Shown one piece after another: positions 15,643 to 27,659 of a stretch of DNA of 64,000 nt. The position numbers and the translations under genes are program-made. Under the pieces are notes generated by a model. The model had not been told where the DNA came from and searched no databases. It saw only the letters and a list, made by a program, of their open reading frames with translations. Where the stretch lies: contig NC_073695.1 in the NCBI RefSeq assembly GCF_029784165.1, positions 160,261,622-160,325,621 on the forward strand, in the 5' to 3' direction. The DNA comes from Wyeomyia smithii (Eukaryota; Arthropoda; Insecta; Diptera; Culicidae). Numbering within the stretch: the stretch's first letter is position 1; the number at the start of each line of letters is the position of its first letter.

Positions 15643-17045
15643 AAGTTTTAAGCGCGAAACTTCATTCGCAGGGACTTTCACCAAATTTGAATAACTTTTT
15701 GTTCAATTTGTTGTCAGAAAAGCATATGTATTTCTCACATGGCGATTCGACAACTTCCCGAATTAGTTACATGGGCCTCCCCCAGGGCTCATGTTTAAGT
15801 CCTCTCTTATATAATTTTTACGTCAATGACATCGATGAATGTCTTGCAAATTCATGCACGCTAAGGCAACTTGCAGACGATAGCGTTGTATCCATTACTG
15901 ATGGCAAGGCTAGCGATCTGCAAGGACCATTGCAAGATACCTTAGACAATTTGTCTGAATGGGCTCTTAAGCTGGGTATCGAATTCTCTCCGGAGAAAAC
16001 TGAGCTGGTCGTTTTTTCTAGGAAGCATAACCCAGCTCAGCTGCAGCTCCTACTAACGGGTAAAACGATCTCTCAGGTTTTAGTCGCTAAATATCTCGGG
16101 GTCTGGTTCGACTCCAAATGCACCTGAGCTTGTCATATTAGGTATCTGACACAAAAATGCCAACAGAGGATTAATTTTCTTCGTACGATTACCGGAACTT
16201 GGTGGGGTGCTCACCCAGGAGACCTTCTAAGGTTATACCAAACAACGATATTGTCAGTTCTTGAGTACGGCTGTTCCTGCTTTAGCTCCGCCGCGAACAC
16301 GCACATTATAAAATTAGAGAGAATACAATATCGTTGTCTGCGTATTGCCTTGGTTTGCATGCAGTCGACCCATACGATGAGTCTTGAAGTGTTAGCGGGT
16401 ATTCTTCCGTTGAAACATCGTTTTTGGAATCTCTCTTACCGGTTGCTAATTCGATGCACAGTTATGAACCCATTAGTAATTGAAAATTTCGAGAGGTTGG
16501 TCGACCTTCAATCTCAATCCAGATTTATGACTTTATATTTTGACTATATGGCTCAAGATATTAATCCTTCTTCATACGATTCCTCCAATGTCGCACTTTT
16601 AGCTACTTCTAATAATGCTATATTCTTCGACACCACCATGAAACAAGACATTTCTGGTATCCCGGATCAATTGCGACCCCAAGAGATCCCTAAGATTTTT
16701 TCCAATAAGTTTAAACATGTTAGTTATGATAAAAGGTTTTTCACTGACGGATCTAATCTAGATGAGTCCACTGGTTTCGGTGTTTTCCACGAAAATTTTA
16801 CCGCCTCCTACAAACTCGATTCTCCTGCTTCCGTGTACGTCGCAGAACTTGCTGCTATTCAGTACTCTCTTGGAATCATCGAAACCCTACCCATAGACCA
16901 CTACTTTATCTTCACAGATAGTCTCAGTGCCATTGAGGCTCTGCGATCAATGAAGCCTGTGAAGCACACCCCGTATTTCCTGGGGAAAATACGGCGGTTT
17001 TTAAGTGCTTTAACAGATAAAAATTACCGGGTTACCTTAGCGTAG
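15621..17045 (+). pseudogene. ORF2 C-terminal part: RT palm/thumb, connection and RNase H
   Basis: Only this last copy continues into the natural 3' half of ORF2. RT palm (LADD) and thumb pass 16084 into unique sequence (VAKYLGVWFDSKCT), then a TGA at 16125-16127 stands where a Trp is expected. The same frame continues (for example LSVLEYGCSCF) to an RNase H domain with FTDGSN near 16740, VAELAA near 16845 and FTDSLSA near 16915, the D-E-D catalytic set. A TAG at 17043-17045 follows, in the place of a second Trp. RNase H after RT is a mark of I-type elements. Both stops are single-base nonsense changes, consistent with decay after insertion. Confidence 0.85.
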
Positions 17046-17584
17046 GTCCCTTCTCATTGCTCGATTCCGGGTAACGAAAAGGCTGACTCTTTAGCTAAGG
17101 TGGGTGCTATTGACGGCGATATTTATGAAAGATCAATTGCTTATGATGAATTTTATAGCATTTTGCGTCAGAGAACACTCAACAGTTGGCAATCATCATG
17201 GATCTCACATGAACTGGGACGGTGGCTACATTCCATTTTCCTAAGGTATCGACGAAAGCATGGTTCAAGGGTTTGGATGTAGGTCGGGACTTCATTCGCG
17301 TGATGTCCAGACTTATGTCCAATCACTATACGTTAAACACGCATCTCTTTCGTATAGGGCTTGTAGACAGTAATCACTGCGTTTGTGGCGATGGCTACCA
17401 TGACATCGAGCATGTTGTTTGGTCGTGTACCGAATACTGTGGTGTTAGGTCTGAGCTTATAGATTCCCTTCGGGCCCGAGGAAAACAACCGAACGTACCC
17501 GTTAGAGACATTCTGGGAAGCGGTGACCTCCAGTACATGACACAGCTATACGTGTTCATAAAACACGCTGGTATTAAAATATGA
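17046..17584 (+). pseudogene. ORF2 C-terminus: end of RNase H and Cys/His motif
   Basis: After the TAG the frame continues with the last RNase H block (PSHCSIPGNEKADSLAK) and a Trp-rich region. A frameshift near 17240 moves the rest to the frame read at 17222-17584. That part contains a C-terminal Cys/His cluster (HCVCGDGYHDIEHVVWSC, about 17375-17430), typical for the end of I- and R1-like ORF2 proteins. The ORF ends at TGA 17582-17584. Confidence 0.78.
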
Positions 17585-18606
<1,022 letters not shown>

Positions 18607-18614
18607 GATCGCAC

Positions 18615-18934
18615 TAGGGATGTTACGGATGTGATATTCAGACAGCTGCAGATGCGGGAGCGGATATGTGAATTCTGACACGAATACGGAAGCGAAAGTC
18701 AATTTTCATGCGGATGTTCCGGATTACGGATATCCGTTACATTCCTGGTATTTTATTTCGCGTATTTTGCATAATATGTCGCATTTCAGCGCAAAAGCTA
18801 TTGAAGCGAGCAGTAAATACACCAAAGGAAACAACAGTTTATTAAGCGATATTTTTTTTTTTCAATGAGATGTGAATTTTTATCCAGATGATCCGCATTT
18901 ACCGATGTGAATGCGGATATCCATAACATCCCTA
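18615..18934. mobile_element. Small hAT-type MITE
   Basis: The ends are inverted copies of TAGGGATGTTA(C/T)GGAT. The flanking 8-mers are GATCGCAC (18607-18614) and GATGGCAC (18935-18942), a near-perfect 8-bp target duplication with one mismatch. The length is 320 bp without a transposase. Eight-bp duplications with TAG-like ends are typical of the hAT superfamily, which would have been mobilised in trans. Confidence 0.7.
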
Positions 18935-18942
18935 GATGGCAC

Positions 18943-20040
18943 CGACGTTTTATGCTGATGAGCAATTCCTCGAAAAAAACGGGCAACCATTTATATCGAC
19001 CATTTGTGATTTGGTGATTTGTGCAGATGTTTCTATGAACAAAAGTGATATGCGAAGATGTTTCTATGGACAAAAGATTCCGTTTCGTGCTATTGCTTTT
19101 TTAATCACGCCTCATTTTCACATTTTTGAAAAGCTATGTAAATAAAAAGTTATTGAGGATTACTAATGTTTATGATCTATTATAAATAACCAGTTTGACG
19201 TCTTCGGCAAAGTTGTAGATAATGTTTCTGTGTCTCCGAAAAAATATGCACTCTAAAAAAATGTTTTTTACTAACGAAAAAGTTTAAACAGGAATTAAAA
19301 ATTAATAATCTGAAAAAGCTCATCTCCGAGAAATTTATATTTTTATGAAAACCAGAGAAAATAGCTAGTCATTAATGGCCGTCCGATCATGATCATTCCA
19401 GATCATTCCAGAAAACATATACGGTAAAACAAAAAGAATCATAGCTCGGCTAGCAGTTGTCGTGGACAGACGTATTTATCAGCTGTTTCCGGTGAACTGT
19501 CGAATTGTTTGAAAATCTATTGTTGGAACCCGATCAGAAAGAAAAAACAAAAATGTTACAGAAGCTGTTAGTTTGTTACGGGAAAAACCTTTCAGGCTGG
19601 GTTTTCAATTTGATGCCGTTAGGTGTTAAAATAACAGAAATTATAACAGAAATGATTCTACTAGTATCAAACACATATCGAAATTTGTTACTAATGTATC
19701 AGCTTTCTAACAAAATAAGATAGTATATAGATCAATATAATAACAAACATTGTTAGAAACAACGAGTTTTAATAAAAACGAAAAATCAGTTAGACTTGTT
19801 TCAGAACTACTTCATTTCAGGTTTTGTTCTTATAACACATTCAGATTCAATTTTGTTACCAAAATTATATGGAAAAATACAAAATATGTTTTTCTTATTT
19901 CGCGTTGATAGTAATTTTTGTAATTTTTTAGTGATGCTCTTCTGATCGTGAAGACTTTATCTACGCTCAGCTAAGTATCCCATTATTTATATAGTGTACT
20001 GTACAAAAGGTTCCGGCTTTTGGTGATTCTTCTCTTTTGT
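18943..20040. other. AT-rich non-coding stretch with a dispersed-repeat fragment
   Basis: No gene was recognised. Around 19200-19218 lies a TCTTCGGCAAAGTTGTAG motif. It recurs at 43823, 50943 and, inverted, at 51518, so at least this part belongs to an interspersed repeat. Short open frames (18936-19145, 19505-19723) show no protein-like pattern. The 5' end of I-2 lies somewhere near 20000-20040. Confidence 0.5.
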
Positions 20041-20061
20041 CTCCTCGAATCCATTGTTGCA

Positions 20062-20350
20062 ATGGACTGCGAGGAGGACGGCGACCCTGAATTGACTTGC
20101 TAGATCAACCTGGTGTGCAGCCTGATTTGCACTCCGATTATGCACCCGATCCGAAGCCCGTTACAGAGCCCGCTTCGAAACCTGATTCATTACCCGTACC
20201 GCCTCTCTCTCCTCAGCCAAGAGATGTTAGAATTAGGAAATACCCCGTGAGTGCTCAGGGCCCTTTTGTGGTGCTTTTTCGCAGGATAACAAAACCGATC
20301 CAGTTACTGCTAATTTCAGCGGAATTACATAGTAAATTCACTTCGGTGAA
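20062..20350 (+). pseudogene. I-2 ORF1 N-terminal fragment
   Basis: ATG 20062 opens a short acidic frame that stops at 20101-20103. A shifted frame from 20097 continues with a proline-rich stretch (PVPPLSPQP) and GPFVVLFRRITKP, which parallels the ORF1 of I-1 (GPFVVYFRPIKKP). It breaks off at 20350, where RTE-A sequence starts. This is a gag-like LINE protein fragment with one frameshift and no other half nearby. Confidence 0.7.
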
Positions 20351-20647
20351 TTGGTTGGTAAACGGCTGGGCAATGCGTAGCAGCAGTACACCCGTACTAG
20401 TTGGCATAAAATAGACCACAGTGTGGTCCATAGCATAAGCCCAGCAACTCCTATCCCTACCTCTACGTGGTACCGACTGGGATACGAGCAACCAAGGGAA
20501 GATCGGTGAACCGGTGGGAACTTGGTCGTATGCTGACAGGGAAGGGGGAGTTGTTCTCTTTGAAGAGCAGCTTGCCTGAGCGTCTGTTCCCCAGGTCAGG
20601 GGCGGCTCAAACAGCGACTGATCCGGAGCGGACGGCTGAACTATGAA

Positions 20648-21822
20648 ATGCGGTGTCTCGCCATCTACACCCAAGACGGCGGCGTGTACGCGCCGACAAA
20701 CGATAAAACCGATGACGTGAAGGAGGAGTTCTATGAGCTCTTCGAGAAAACGTATGGAGAGTGCCCACAGCACGATTTAAATATCGTCATCGGAGATACG
20801 AACGCACAAGTCGGACGAGAGGAGTTCTGTCGTCACGTTATTGGTAGGGAAAGCCTTCACTCTACCACCAACGACAACGGCTTGAGGTTAATGAACTTCG
20901 GCGCGGCCAGGGGAATGGCCATCTGTAGTACCCATTTTGCACGTCTGAACATTCGGCAGCACACATGGAAACACCCCAATGGAGAGGCCTGCTCCCAGAT
21001 CGACCACATGCTGATCGACGGCCGGCACTTTTCAGACGTCATAGATGTGCGGTCCTTTCGAGGGCCAAACATCAACTCGGATCACTATCTCGTGGTAGAC
21101 AAGATTCGCGCCCGGTTGTCCAATGTATTTAAATCGAGATCGGCGAGGAAGATACATCTGGACATCCAGAGGTTATCAGCGGAAGGAGTTGCTGCAGAGT
21201 ATACTCGGAAAGTTGATAGATGGATCGGTGAACCAACTTGAGTGGACCTGAACGAGCAGTGGAAGCACATCCATGATGCGGTCAGCGAAACAGCGCGAGA
21301 AGTGATAGGCATGACAACGGGAACCACGCGTAGTGGGTGGTTCGATGCTGAGTGTCTAGAGCTGACGGAGGAGAAGAACCGAGCCTTGGCCAACACGTTA
21401 GTAGCAGCGAATCGTGTAACGCGTCACATGTGGGAGAAATACCGGGAGGCAAGAGCTGCCGAAAAGAGGCTTCATCGCCGTAAGAAACGTGAGCACTACG
21501 ATGGCGTCCTCGCGGAGGCGGACAATTGCTTCACCAGGCACGACACGAGGAGCTTCTATAGAACGATCACCGGAATCAGGAACCGGACTGTGTCAGTACC
21601 TGCCATGTGCAATGACAGGGAGGGGAACCTGATTACCGATAAATCGCAGCTGGCCAGACGATGGAAGCAACATTTTGAAGTGGTGTTGAACGGTGAGGAA
21701 GGTAGGAGAATCGTCGAAGGGAACAGGATAGAAATAGGGGAGGACGGACAAACTGTGGACCCACCAACATTGGACGAGGTGAAGAATGTTTGCACTTGCA
21801 GACGCATCATCTGTTCATAGAC
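20648..21822 (+). pseudogene. RTE-A endonuclease and RT N-terminal linker
   Basis: The frame holds the second half of an APE-type endonuclease: YAPTNDKTDD, IGDTNAQVGREE (catalytic Asp/Asn region), NENG-like NDNGLRLMNF, TWKHPNGEACSQIDH, and SDHYLVV (final Asp-His pair). A TGA at 21239-21241 interrupts it. The next frame continues through an arginine-rich linker (KYREARAAEKRLHRRKKREHY) to the region before RT. The first third of the endonuclease, with its N-terminal Asn and Glu motifs, is absent. The last codons before 21818 run into the BEL 5' LTR. Much of the RT fingers region between about 21780 and the break is also missing. Confidence 0.78.
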
Positions 21823-22187
21823 TGTTGAGAACAGCAACTCTTCTAAATGACTGAAAAGAGAAATTAGAATTTACTATAAAATAAAATCTAACACAAATCA
21901 TCCCAGAATTATACTTACCTACATTTACTTACTTTGATTCACTTTCGCTATAAAATGCACACATGCAGACAAGAGAACGGAAATCATTGTTAACAATGTA
22001 TAACACAGAACCAATAGAACCATCGTAGAGTAAAGTTCACATTCCTACAAAGTTATAAGTCGTCGGTCCGAAAACCATTTTTTTCTTCGCTTTTTTCGCA
22101 TTTCGTTTGGTCGGTCAAATTACTACAGTGCCGGGAAGTGTTCGCCGCCAGTCCGGATAAATTTCTCGTCGATTCACCCCCAAAGCA
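21823..22187 (+). repeat. BEL 5' LTR
   Basis: The 365-bp LTR starts at TGTTGAGAAC, directly after the target copy TAGAC, and ends at CAAAGCA, directly before the primer-binding site. It matches the 3' LTR (31502-31719 plus 34638-34794) over its length, with scattered substitutions and small indels. TATA-like AT-rich sequence (CTATAAAATAAAA near 21874) may be part of the promoter. Confidence 0.88.
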
Positions 22188-22208
22188 TTGGTTCCGAAAC
22201 CCGGGAGA
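22188..22208 (+). other. Probable tRNA primer-binding site of the BEL element
   Basis: The sequence just after the 5' LTR starts TTGGTTCCGAAACCCGGGA. TGG at the LTR edge, followed by a T-arm-like complement, is the expected form of a reverse-transcription primer site. The tRNA identity was not determined. Confidence 0.6.
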
Positions 22209-22908
22209 GTGAAGTTGCAACGGAGCTAACCTTTTCACCACGTGAGTTGGAAGGTTCCAGTTATCGATTGTCGTCCCCCAGCGGTACGGAACTAGCTATT
22301 CAGTCGGACTGTTAGCAGCAGAAGCATCTTCCCGCTGCCACCATCGTCGCCGCAGATTGGGCAACCTTATATCAGCGAAGCTAACCTCTTCGCCCCGTTT
22401 GTCGAAATCTTCTCATCGCCGATTGTCGTCCGCCCGTCAAGTAGCAGCAGAAACATCTTCCAGCTACCAAATCGTGCCGCGGATAGGCTAAATTAGCAAC
22501 ATCGTTGTCGTTGCCGTTCGTCAGCGGTGAGCAGAAATTTGTTGCCCAGCAGCAGCAATCATCAGCGTCGTCGTCGTCGTGGTCATCGCCGATCATATTC
22601 GGCCAACCAACAGCATCAGTAAGGGTGGCAACAGTCATTATCGCCGTCGCTCGTCATCGTCGAGCAGCAGCTGTGTTCCCCAGTGGATAGTGGTACGCCC
22701 CTGGCAGTGGATCGCAACCAAGTCGCTTCTCCTACCCCGTCGGCGACAAATCATCACCATCTTCAACAACATTTGGTGACCACCAGTGGCAACATTTGTA
22801 TCGGCGGACCGATCGAACCTAGAAGAGCTCAGGGGAGGTTAGGGCAAGGTGTTGGTAAGTAGCAGAAAGCACAGGTACGTGAATTTCGTTACGTTTGGTT
22901 TGGCAAAA
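22209..22908 (+). other. BEL 5' leader, rich in GTCGTC/AGCAGC
   Basis: Untranslated leader between the primer-binding site and the gag ATG at 22909. It contains short GTC and CAG-type triplet runs (for example around 22540-22590). No protein-like frame is seen. Confidence 0.5.
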
Positions 22909-23352
22909 ATGACGCCCAAAAAGCAGAAAACGTCTAAGCAAACAAAGTTGAAAATTTTATACCGTCGGTGGACCAACATTTTTGGTTCTGCAAAATTTAT
23001 AAAAACTTTCGACGACGAATTCGATCCCACTAAAGTTGCCCAAGTTGCCATTCGCATTCAACGTCTTGATGCTCTATGGCGAGAATTTGAGGAGACTCAA
23101 GATGAAATTGAGATTCTTGAGGATAATGAAGAAGATTTCGCTGAAGAGAGGCAAGACTTTCAAGCCATCTATTATGAACTTAAAGCGTCATTGCAAAGTA
23201 AAATCCCTGTACAACCCGTACCACCCGTACCACCCGTACCACCCCCCGCTCCAGCACAACCACTCTCGTCCGTTGTTCCCATCTCGTCGAGCGTTCGTCT
23301 GCCGCAAATAAAATTTAAGGAGTTTTCTGGGAATCTCGATGATTGGGCTTAA
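22909..23352 (+). pseudogene. BEL gag, N-terminal part
   Basis: The ATG at 22909 starts a lysine-rich head, then a helical acidic region (about residues 60-95, many Glu/Asp, probably coiled coil). A tract of repeated PPV units follows (residues about 103-115), and then the start of the conserved Pao gag block (LPQIKFKEFSGNLDDW, residues about 131-146). TAA at 23350-23352 interrupts it just before the insertion of RTE-C at 23371. The capsid-like role is family knowledge. Confidence 0.82.
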
Positions 23353-23611
23353 TTTCGCGATCTATACATCTTGGTGAATGGCTGGACACGTGTAACTTGA
23401 GACCCTAATGTGGCCATTCACCTCTGTCTAGCAACCACTATCCCAACCTCCACGTGATGCCGACCGGAAAACGAGTAACCTTAGCGGAGATCGGGTAACC
23501 AACCCCGGTGGAAACTATGGTCGTATGCTGACTGGGAAGGGGGTCGTACGCGGCTGTATCCCCATAGGGGCGACGTACAATAGCGTCTGACCCGGAGCGG
23601 GCGGCTGAATT

Positions 23612-25146
23612 ATGGAATGCTGTATCCCGCCAGCTACACCTAAGATGGCAGCCCCATCAGCAGGATGTAGGTATCGCGACCCTGGTAAGGTAGCATACCG
23701 AAACCTTTCATCAACCACGAACGAATTTAGAAATACGGAACGGATCATTCGGCAAAGACCGAGGCTACGAACACGGAAAAAGATTAAGATAAACGATTGG
23801 AAATTGGGTACTTGGAACGTCCGATCTCTCAATGAACCGGCGCGGGCTGGCTTGCTTGCTCGAGAACTACAGCGGCAGGGAGTCGAAATCGCAGCGATTC
23901 AGGAGGTTCGGTGGCCAAATTCCGGAGAAAGGGAATTCCGTGCAGTAGACCCTATTGCACGCACTTCTTTCAAGTACCACATCTACTACAGTGGCGGCAA
24001 AGCAGCGGAACGGGGCGTCGGTTTCGTAGTGCTGGGAAATAAAAAAAAAAAAGTGTCATCCGGTGGATGCCCGTAGATGACCGTATATGCGTGTTGAGAA
24101 TTAAGGGCCAATTCTTCAACTACAGTTTAATCAACACCTACGCACCGACAAACGACAAATCCGATGAAGTCAAAGATGAGTTTTATGACAAGCTTGAGCG
24201 AATCTATGACGAGTGCCCAAAACACGACGTAAAAGTCGTCATCGCAGACGCAAACGCACAGGTTGGGAGGGAGGAATTCTTCCGTCCGGTCATTGGAAGG
24301 CATAGCCTCAACTCGTCAACCAATGAAAACGGCCTGAGGCTGATAAACTTTGCCGCGGCCAGAGGAATGGCCATATGAAGCTCCTATTTTCCACGTTTGA
24401 ATATTCGGAAACACACCTGGAGGCATCCAAATGAAGAAGCCTGCTCCCAGATCGATCACGTACTGATTGACGGTCGGCACTTTTCGGATGTTACTGATGT
24501 TGGGTATTTTCGGGGACCAAACATTGACCATGACCATTATCTCGTCGTTTGTAAGATCCGCGCACGGTTGTCGACCGTGCTGAAATCTCGCACAGAGAGG
24601 ACGACGCGTTTCAACATTCAACGGTTGAAAGCTGATGGCGTGGCAGCAGAATACGCCAGAGAGCTAGATCGACGGATCGCAGAACAGCAGGAGGAAGGAG
24701 TGGAAGACATAAATGGGCTGGGGATTCACGGCGCCATCGAAACGACTGCGAGAGAGGTGGTAGGTACGACGCGTGTAAGACAGCCTAACGGCTGGTTCGA
24801 TACCGATTGCCAGAGAGCGACAGATGAGAAGAACCGTTCCAGGAGCCGCATGCTCACTGCGGTTACGCGGCAGAACAGAGAGAGGTACAGGGTGGCAAGA
24901 GCTGCTGAAAATAGAACTCACCGTCGGAAGAAGCGCGAGTACGAGGAGCAGGTGCTTGCCAGCGCAGAGGACAGCTATGCTGAAAACGACGTGCGGAGAT
25001 TCTATAGAACTGTAAACAGAGTCAGGAGCAGAAATTTCCCTGTGCCGGTCATGTGTAACGACAAGGACGGCAACCTGCTTACTGATAAACTGATAAACCG
25101 ACGGTTGCAGGTGAGGAGCCGGATGAGCAGAGCAGGAACAGGATGA
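23612..25146 (+). pseudogene. RTE-C APE endonuclease and linker
   Basis: ATG 23612 starts a basic N-terminal extension. The endonuclease then begins at TWNVRSLN (about residue 71), with AIQEVRW carrying the catalytic Glu. An A-run of 11 near 24041-24051 shifts the frame, and the protein resumes at about 24067: YAPTNDKSDE, ANAQVGREE and NENGLRLINF, then a TGA at 24376-24378. After that come TWRHPNEEACSQIDH and DHDHYLVV and an Arg/Lys-rich linker to about 25120. The endonuclease motifs are otherwise complete. Confidence 0.82.
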
Positions 25147-26200
25147 CGATTATGAGTGACGAACAAGCTGTGGAGCCACCAACACAGGAGGAGGTGAAAA
25201 AGGCGATTAATGAGCTGAAAAACGGCAAGGCCGCTGGGAAGGACGGTATCCCGGCCGAACTTCTAAAGCGGGAGGCGAGCGGCTGTACTATGTGATCCAC
25301 CAGATAATACATAGAATCTGGGCTGACGAACAAATGCCGAACGACTGGTTGGAAGGCCTCATATGCCCTATCTATAAGAAGGGCCATCGATTGGATTGTG
25401 GCAACTATCGAAGGATAACGTCGCTCAACTCCGCATATAAAGTGCTCTCTTGTATCCTGTTCTTCAGATTGAGACCGTTAACGGAATCCTTCGTTGGCGA
25501 ATACCAGGCTGGTTTTCGAGAAGGGCGTTCCACGACGGATCAAATTTTCACCCTGCGACAGATCCTCGATAAGTTCCGGGAGTACAACTTATCGACTCAC
25601 CATCTGTTTGTGGACTTCATGGCGGCATACGACTCAGTGAAAAGAAACGAGCTGTGGCAGATCATGCTGGAACACGGTTTCTCTACGAAACTAATAAAGC
25701 TGAGTCGTATGACACTGCAGGGATCAAAATCGTGCGTGCGGATAGCTGGCGAGACATCAGCCGCGTTCTTAACGTTGGATGGACTGAAGCAGAGGGATGC
25801 GCTCTCCAACCTACTGTTTAACATCGCTCTTGAGGGTGCAGTACGAAGAGCAAACGTCGAGAGAAACGGTACGATCATCACGAAATCTCACATGCTTCTT
25901 GGTTTTGCGGATGACGTCGATATCATCGGTATCAACCGTAAGGCCGTGGAGGAAGCTTTCGTACCTTTTAAGAGAGAAGCAGCGAGATTGGGACTTGCCA
26001 TTAACTCTGCCAAAACGAAGTACATGGTAGCTGGCAGAGAGCGTGGGAGTCCCCGTGGTGGTGGTGCTGAGGTGGAGATAGATGGGGAACGATTTGAAGT
26101 GGTTGACGAATTCGTTTATCTTGGTACGCTTGTGACATGTGACAAAGATATGAGCCGTGAAGTGAAACGACGAGTTGCAGCTGCGAAAAGGGCCAGCTAA
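25147..26200 (+). pseudogene. RTE-C reverse transcriptase
   Basis: RT runs from about 25170 (PTQEEVKKAINELKNGKAAGKDG region) through a frameshift near 25280 into a long open frame. That frame has FVGEYQAGFREGRSTTDQIF, FMAAYDSV (motif A), LKQRDALSN (motif B, with Arg and Ala where Gly is usual), FADDVDIIG (motif C) and INSAKTKYMVAG. It stops at TAA 26198-26200. The frame is long enough that loss of function is probably recent. The motif B changes may themselves inactivate RT. Confidence 0.84.
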
Positions 26201-26675
26201 GGTCCCGTAGTTTACAAACTCGCACAAAACTAGCGCTGTATAGGACGCTGATACTGGCCCTTTACGGACATGAAGAATGGACGCTGAAGAAAGCTGATCG
26301 ACGAGTGTTCGGAGTTTTTGAGCGTAAAGTTCTGCGATCGATACTTGAAGGTAAATTGGAAGGTGGAGTGTGGCGCAGACGCATGAATCACGAGTTGTAC
26401 CAGGTACACAAACATGCTGATATAGTGAAAGTAATACAGCGGGCAGGCTTCAGTGGGCTGGACACGTAGCCAGGATGCCTGACGAGAGAGCCGCTAAAAC
26501 TATCTACAGTAGAGAACCAGGAAGAGGCCGTCGACTCCGTAGTAGGCCTCGCACGCGGTGGATGTGCGCGGTGGAAGAAGATGCACGATCTGCTGGTGTA
26601 CGGGGAGACTGGAGAACGGCTGCACAAGACAGAAGAAGCTGGACATCTCTAATTCGTTCGGCCCTAGAGCGGTGA
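26201..26675 (+). pseudogene. RTE-C ORF C-terminus
   Basis: Downstream of the stop the family C-terminus continues (LALYGHEEWTLKKADRRVFGVFERKV region near 26260, and a GRRLRSRPRTRW motif near 26530), with at least one frame change near 26450. It ends at TGA near 26673. This conserved C-terminal region of RTE-like proteins has no assigned enzymatic role. Confidence 0.7.
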
Positions 26676-26717
26676 ACGGTCCGTTAGCCAAAAAAGGAAG
26701 TAAGTAAGTAATACATC

Positions 26718-27659
26718 TCGCTTATTCACTCGAGTGTGCAACTTACGGCAGTGCAAAAAATGCATTACTTGCGAGCAGGCCTTTCTGGCGAAGCGGCTCG
26801 TGTTATTTTCTCGCTCGAAATTTCCGCCAACAATTACCTTGTTGCATGGAATTTGTTGAAGGAACGTTTTGAAAACACAAATTTGCTGGTGAAACGGAAT
26901 GTTTCTGCCCTACTTACAATTTCTTCGCTGAAAAAAGAGTCTGCACAGGGACTTGCAGATCTCGCCGACGAATTCGATCGTCATGTACAGCTGTTGAATA
27001 AACTCGAAAATTCTGAAAACCATTGGAACGCCTTTCTAGTAGAGCGATTGAGTCAATGTCTTGATAGCGTTACACTCCGTGAGTGGGAGACACTTGTTTC
27101 CGCAGGCGATGAATACCCGAATTACCGAGAATTACTCGAGTTTATACACAGAAGATCGCGAATCGTACAAACTTTAAAGCTCTCCCTTTCGGCAAACACC
27201 CAGTTCGAGATCAAGCATTCCAAACCCCGATCAGTTGTTGCCCATGTCGCTTCCGACAGCGTTACCCAGGGCGTCAACTGTAAGCACGCTCACTTCCTGT
27301 TTCAGTGTGACCAGTTTCGAACACTCTCTCCACAACAACGGTTCGAAGTCGTGAAGAAGCACGGGCTGTGCATTAACTGTCTTAAGGAAACACATCAAGC
27401 GAAAAACTGCTCCAGCGGTTCCTGCAAAAGCTGCTCCAAGAAGCACCACTCATTGTTACACCTGCCACCTCTCTCGTCGGCTTCTGGTTCACTACCAGTG
27501 GCAACAGTCAAGCAGCCCACAGTGTACCAACCCGCTGCAGCATCCACTTCACAGTCGTGCCAAATGTCGCATTTCGTTCCAAACCTCTTCGTCGCAGGAG
27601 TTCGCTGTTGCCTCACTACCTATCAATTCGTCGGTTCGATCGCAGCCGTCGCGCGGTAA
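26718..27659 (+). pseudogene. BEL gag, C-terminal part with Cys/His knuckles
   Basis: This is the continuation of gag after RTE-C. A Pao-type conserved helical block runs to about residue 155 (from LTAVQKMHYLRAGLSGEAA). It is followed by Cys/His knuckles (CKHAHFLFQC, GLCINCLKETHQAKNC, CKSCSKKHHSLLH; about 27280-27465), the typical BEL nucleocapsid pattern. The first Cys pair of the first knuckle seems lost. A proline- and serine-rich linker leads to the protease, with a frame change near 27550-27660. Confidence 0.82.

Larger units (their letters stand above)
4205..16084 (+). repeat. Four tandem copies of a 2970-bp LINE segment
   Basis: Direct comparison shows the same 2970 bases four times: 4205-7174, 7175-10144, 10145-13114 and 13115-16084. 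Corresponding ORFs are spaced exactly 2970 apart (endonuclease-RT starts at 5083, 8053, 11023 and 13993). Each unit holds ORF1 from the zinc-knuckle half onward, the ORF1/ORF2 junction, the endonuclease, and RT to just past the thumb. Differences noticed by eye are only about a dozen single-base changes. The unit joins share only the T at 4204, 7174, 10144, 13114 and 16084, so there is almost no microhomology. Unique I-1 sequence flanks the array on both sides, so the amplification happened inside one inserted element. Confidence 0.97.
23371..26710 (+). mobile_element. RTE-type LINE copy C inside BEL gag
   Basis: Inserted into the gag codons, with the 7-bp duplication ATACATC at 23364-23370 and 26711-26717. 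The element starts with TTGGTGAATGGC and ends in a short AAGTAAGTAAGTA tail, a tandem-repeat tail as in many RTE-type LINEs instead of poly(A). It is full length at about 3.3 kb, with one long broken ORF. Its insertion postdates that of the BEL element. Confidence 0.88.

Noticed and set aside
4205..16084. CRISPR-like or satellite array
   Set aside because: The unit is 2970 bp of LINE coding sequence, not short repeats with spacers.
22381..22690. Frames with Asp, Ser or Gln runs in the BEL leader
   Set aside because: They come from GTC/CAG triplet runs in untranslated sequence.
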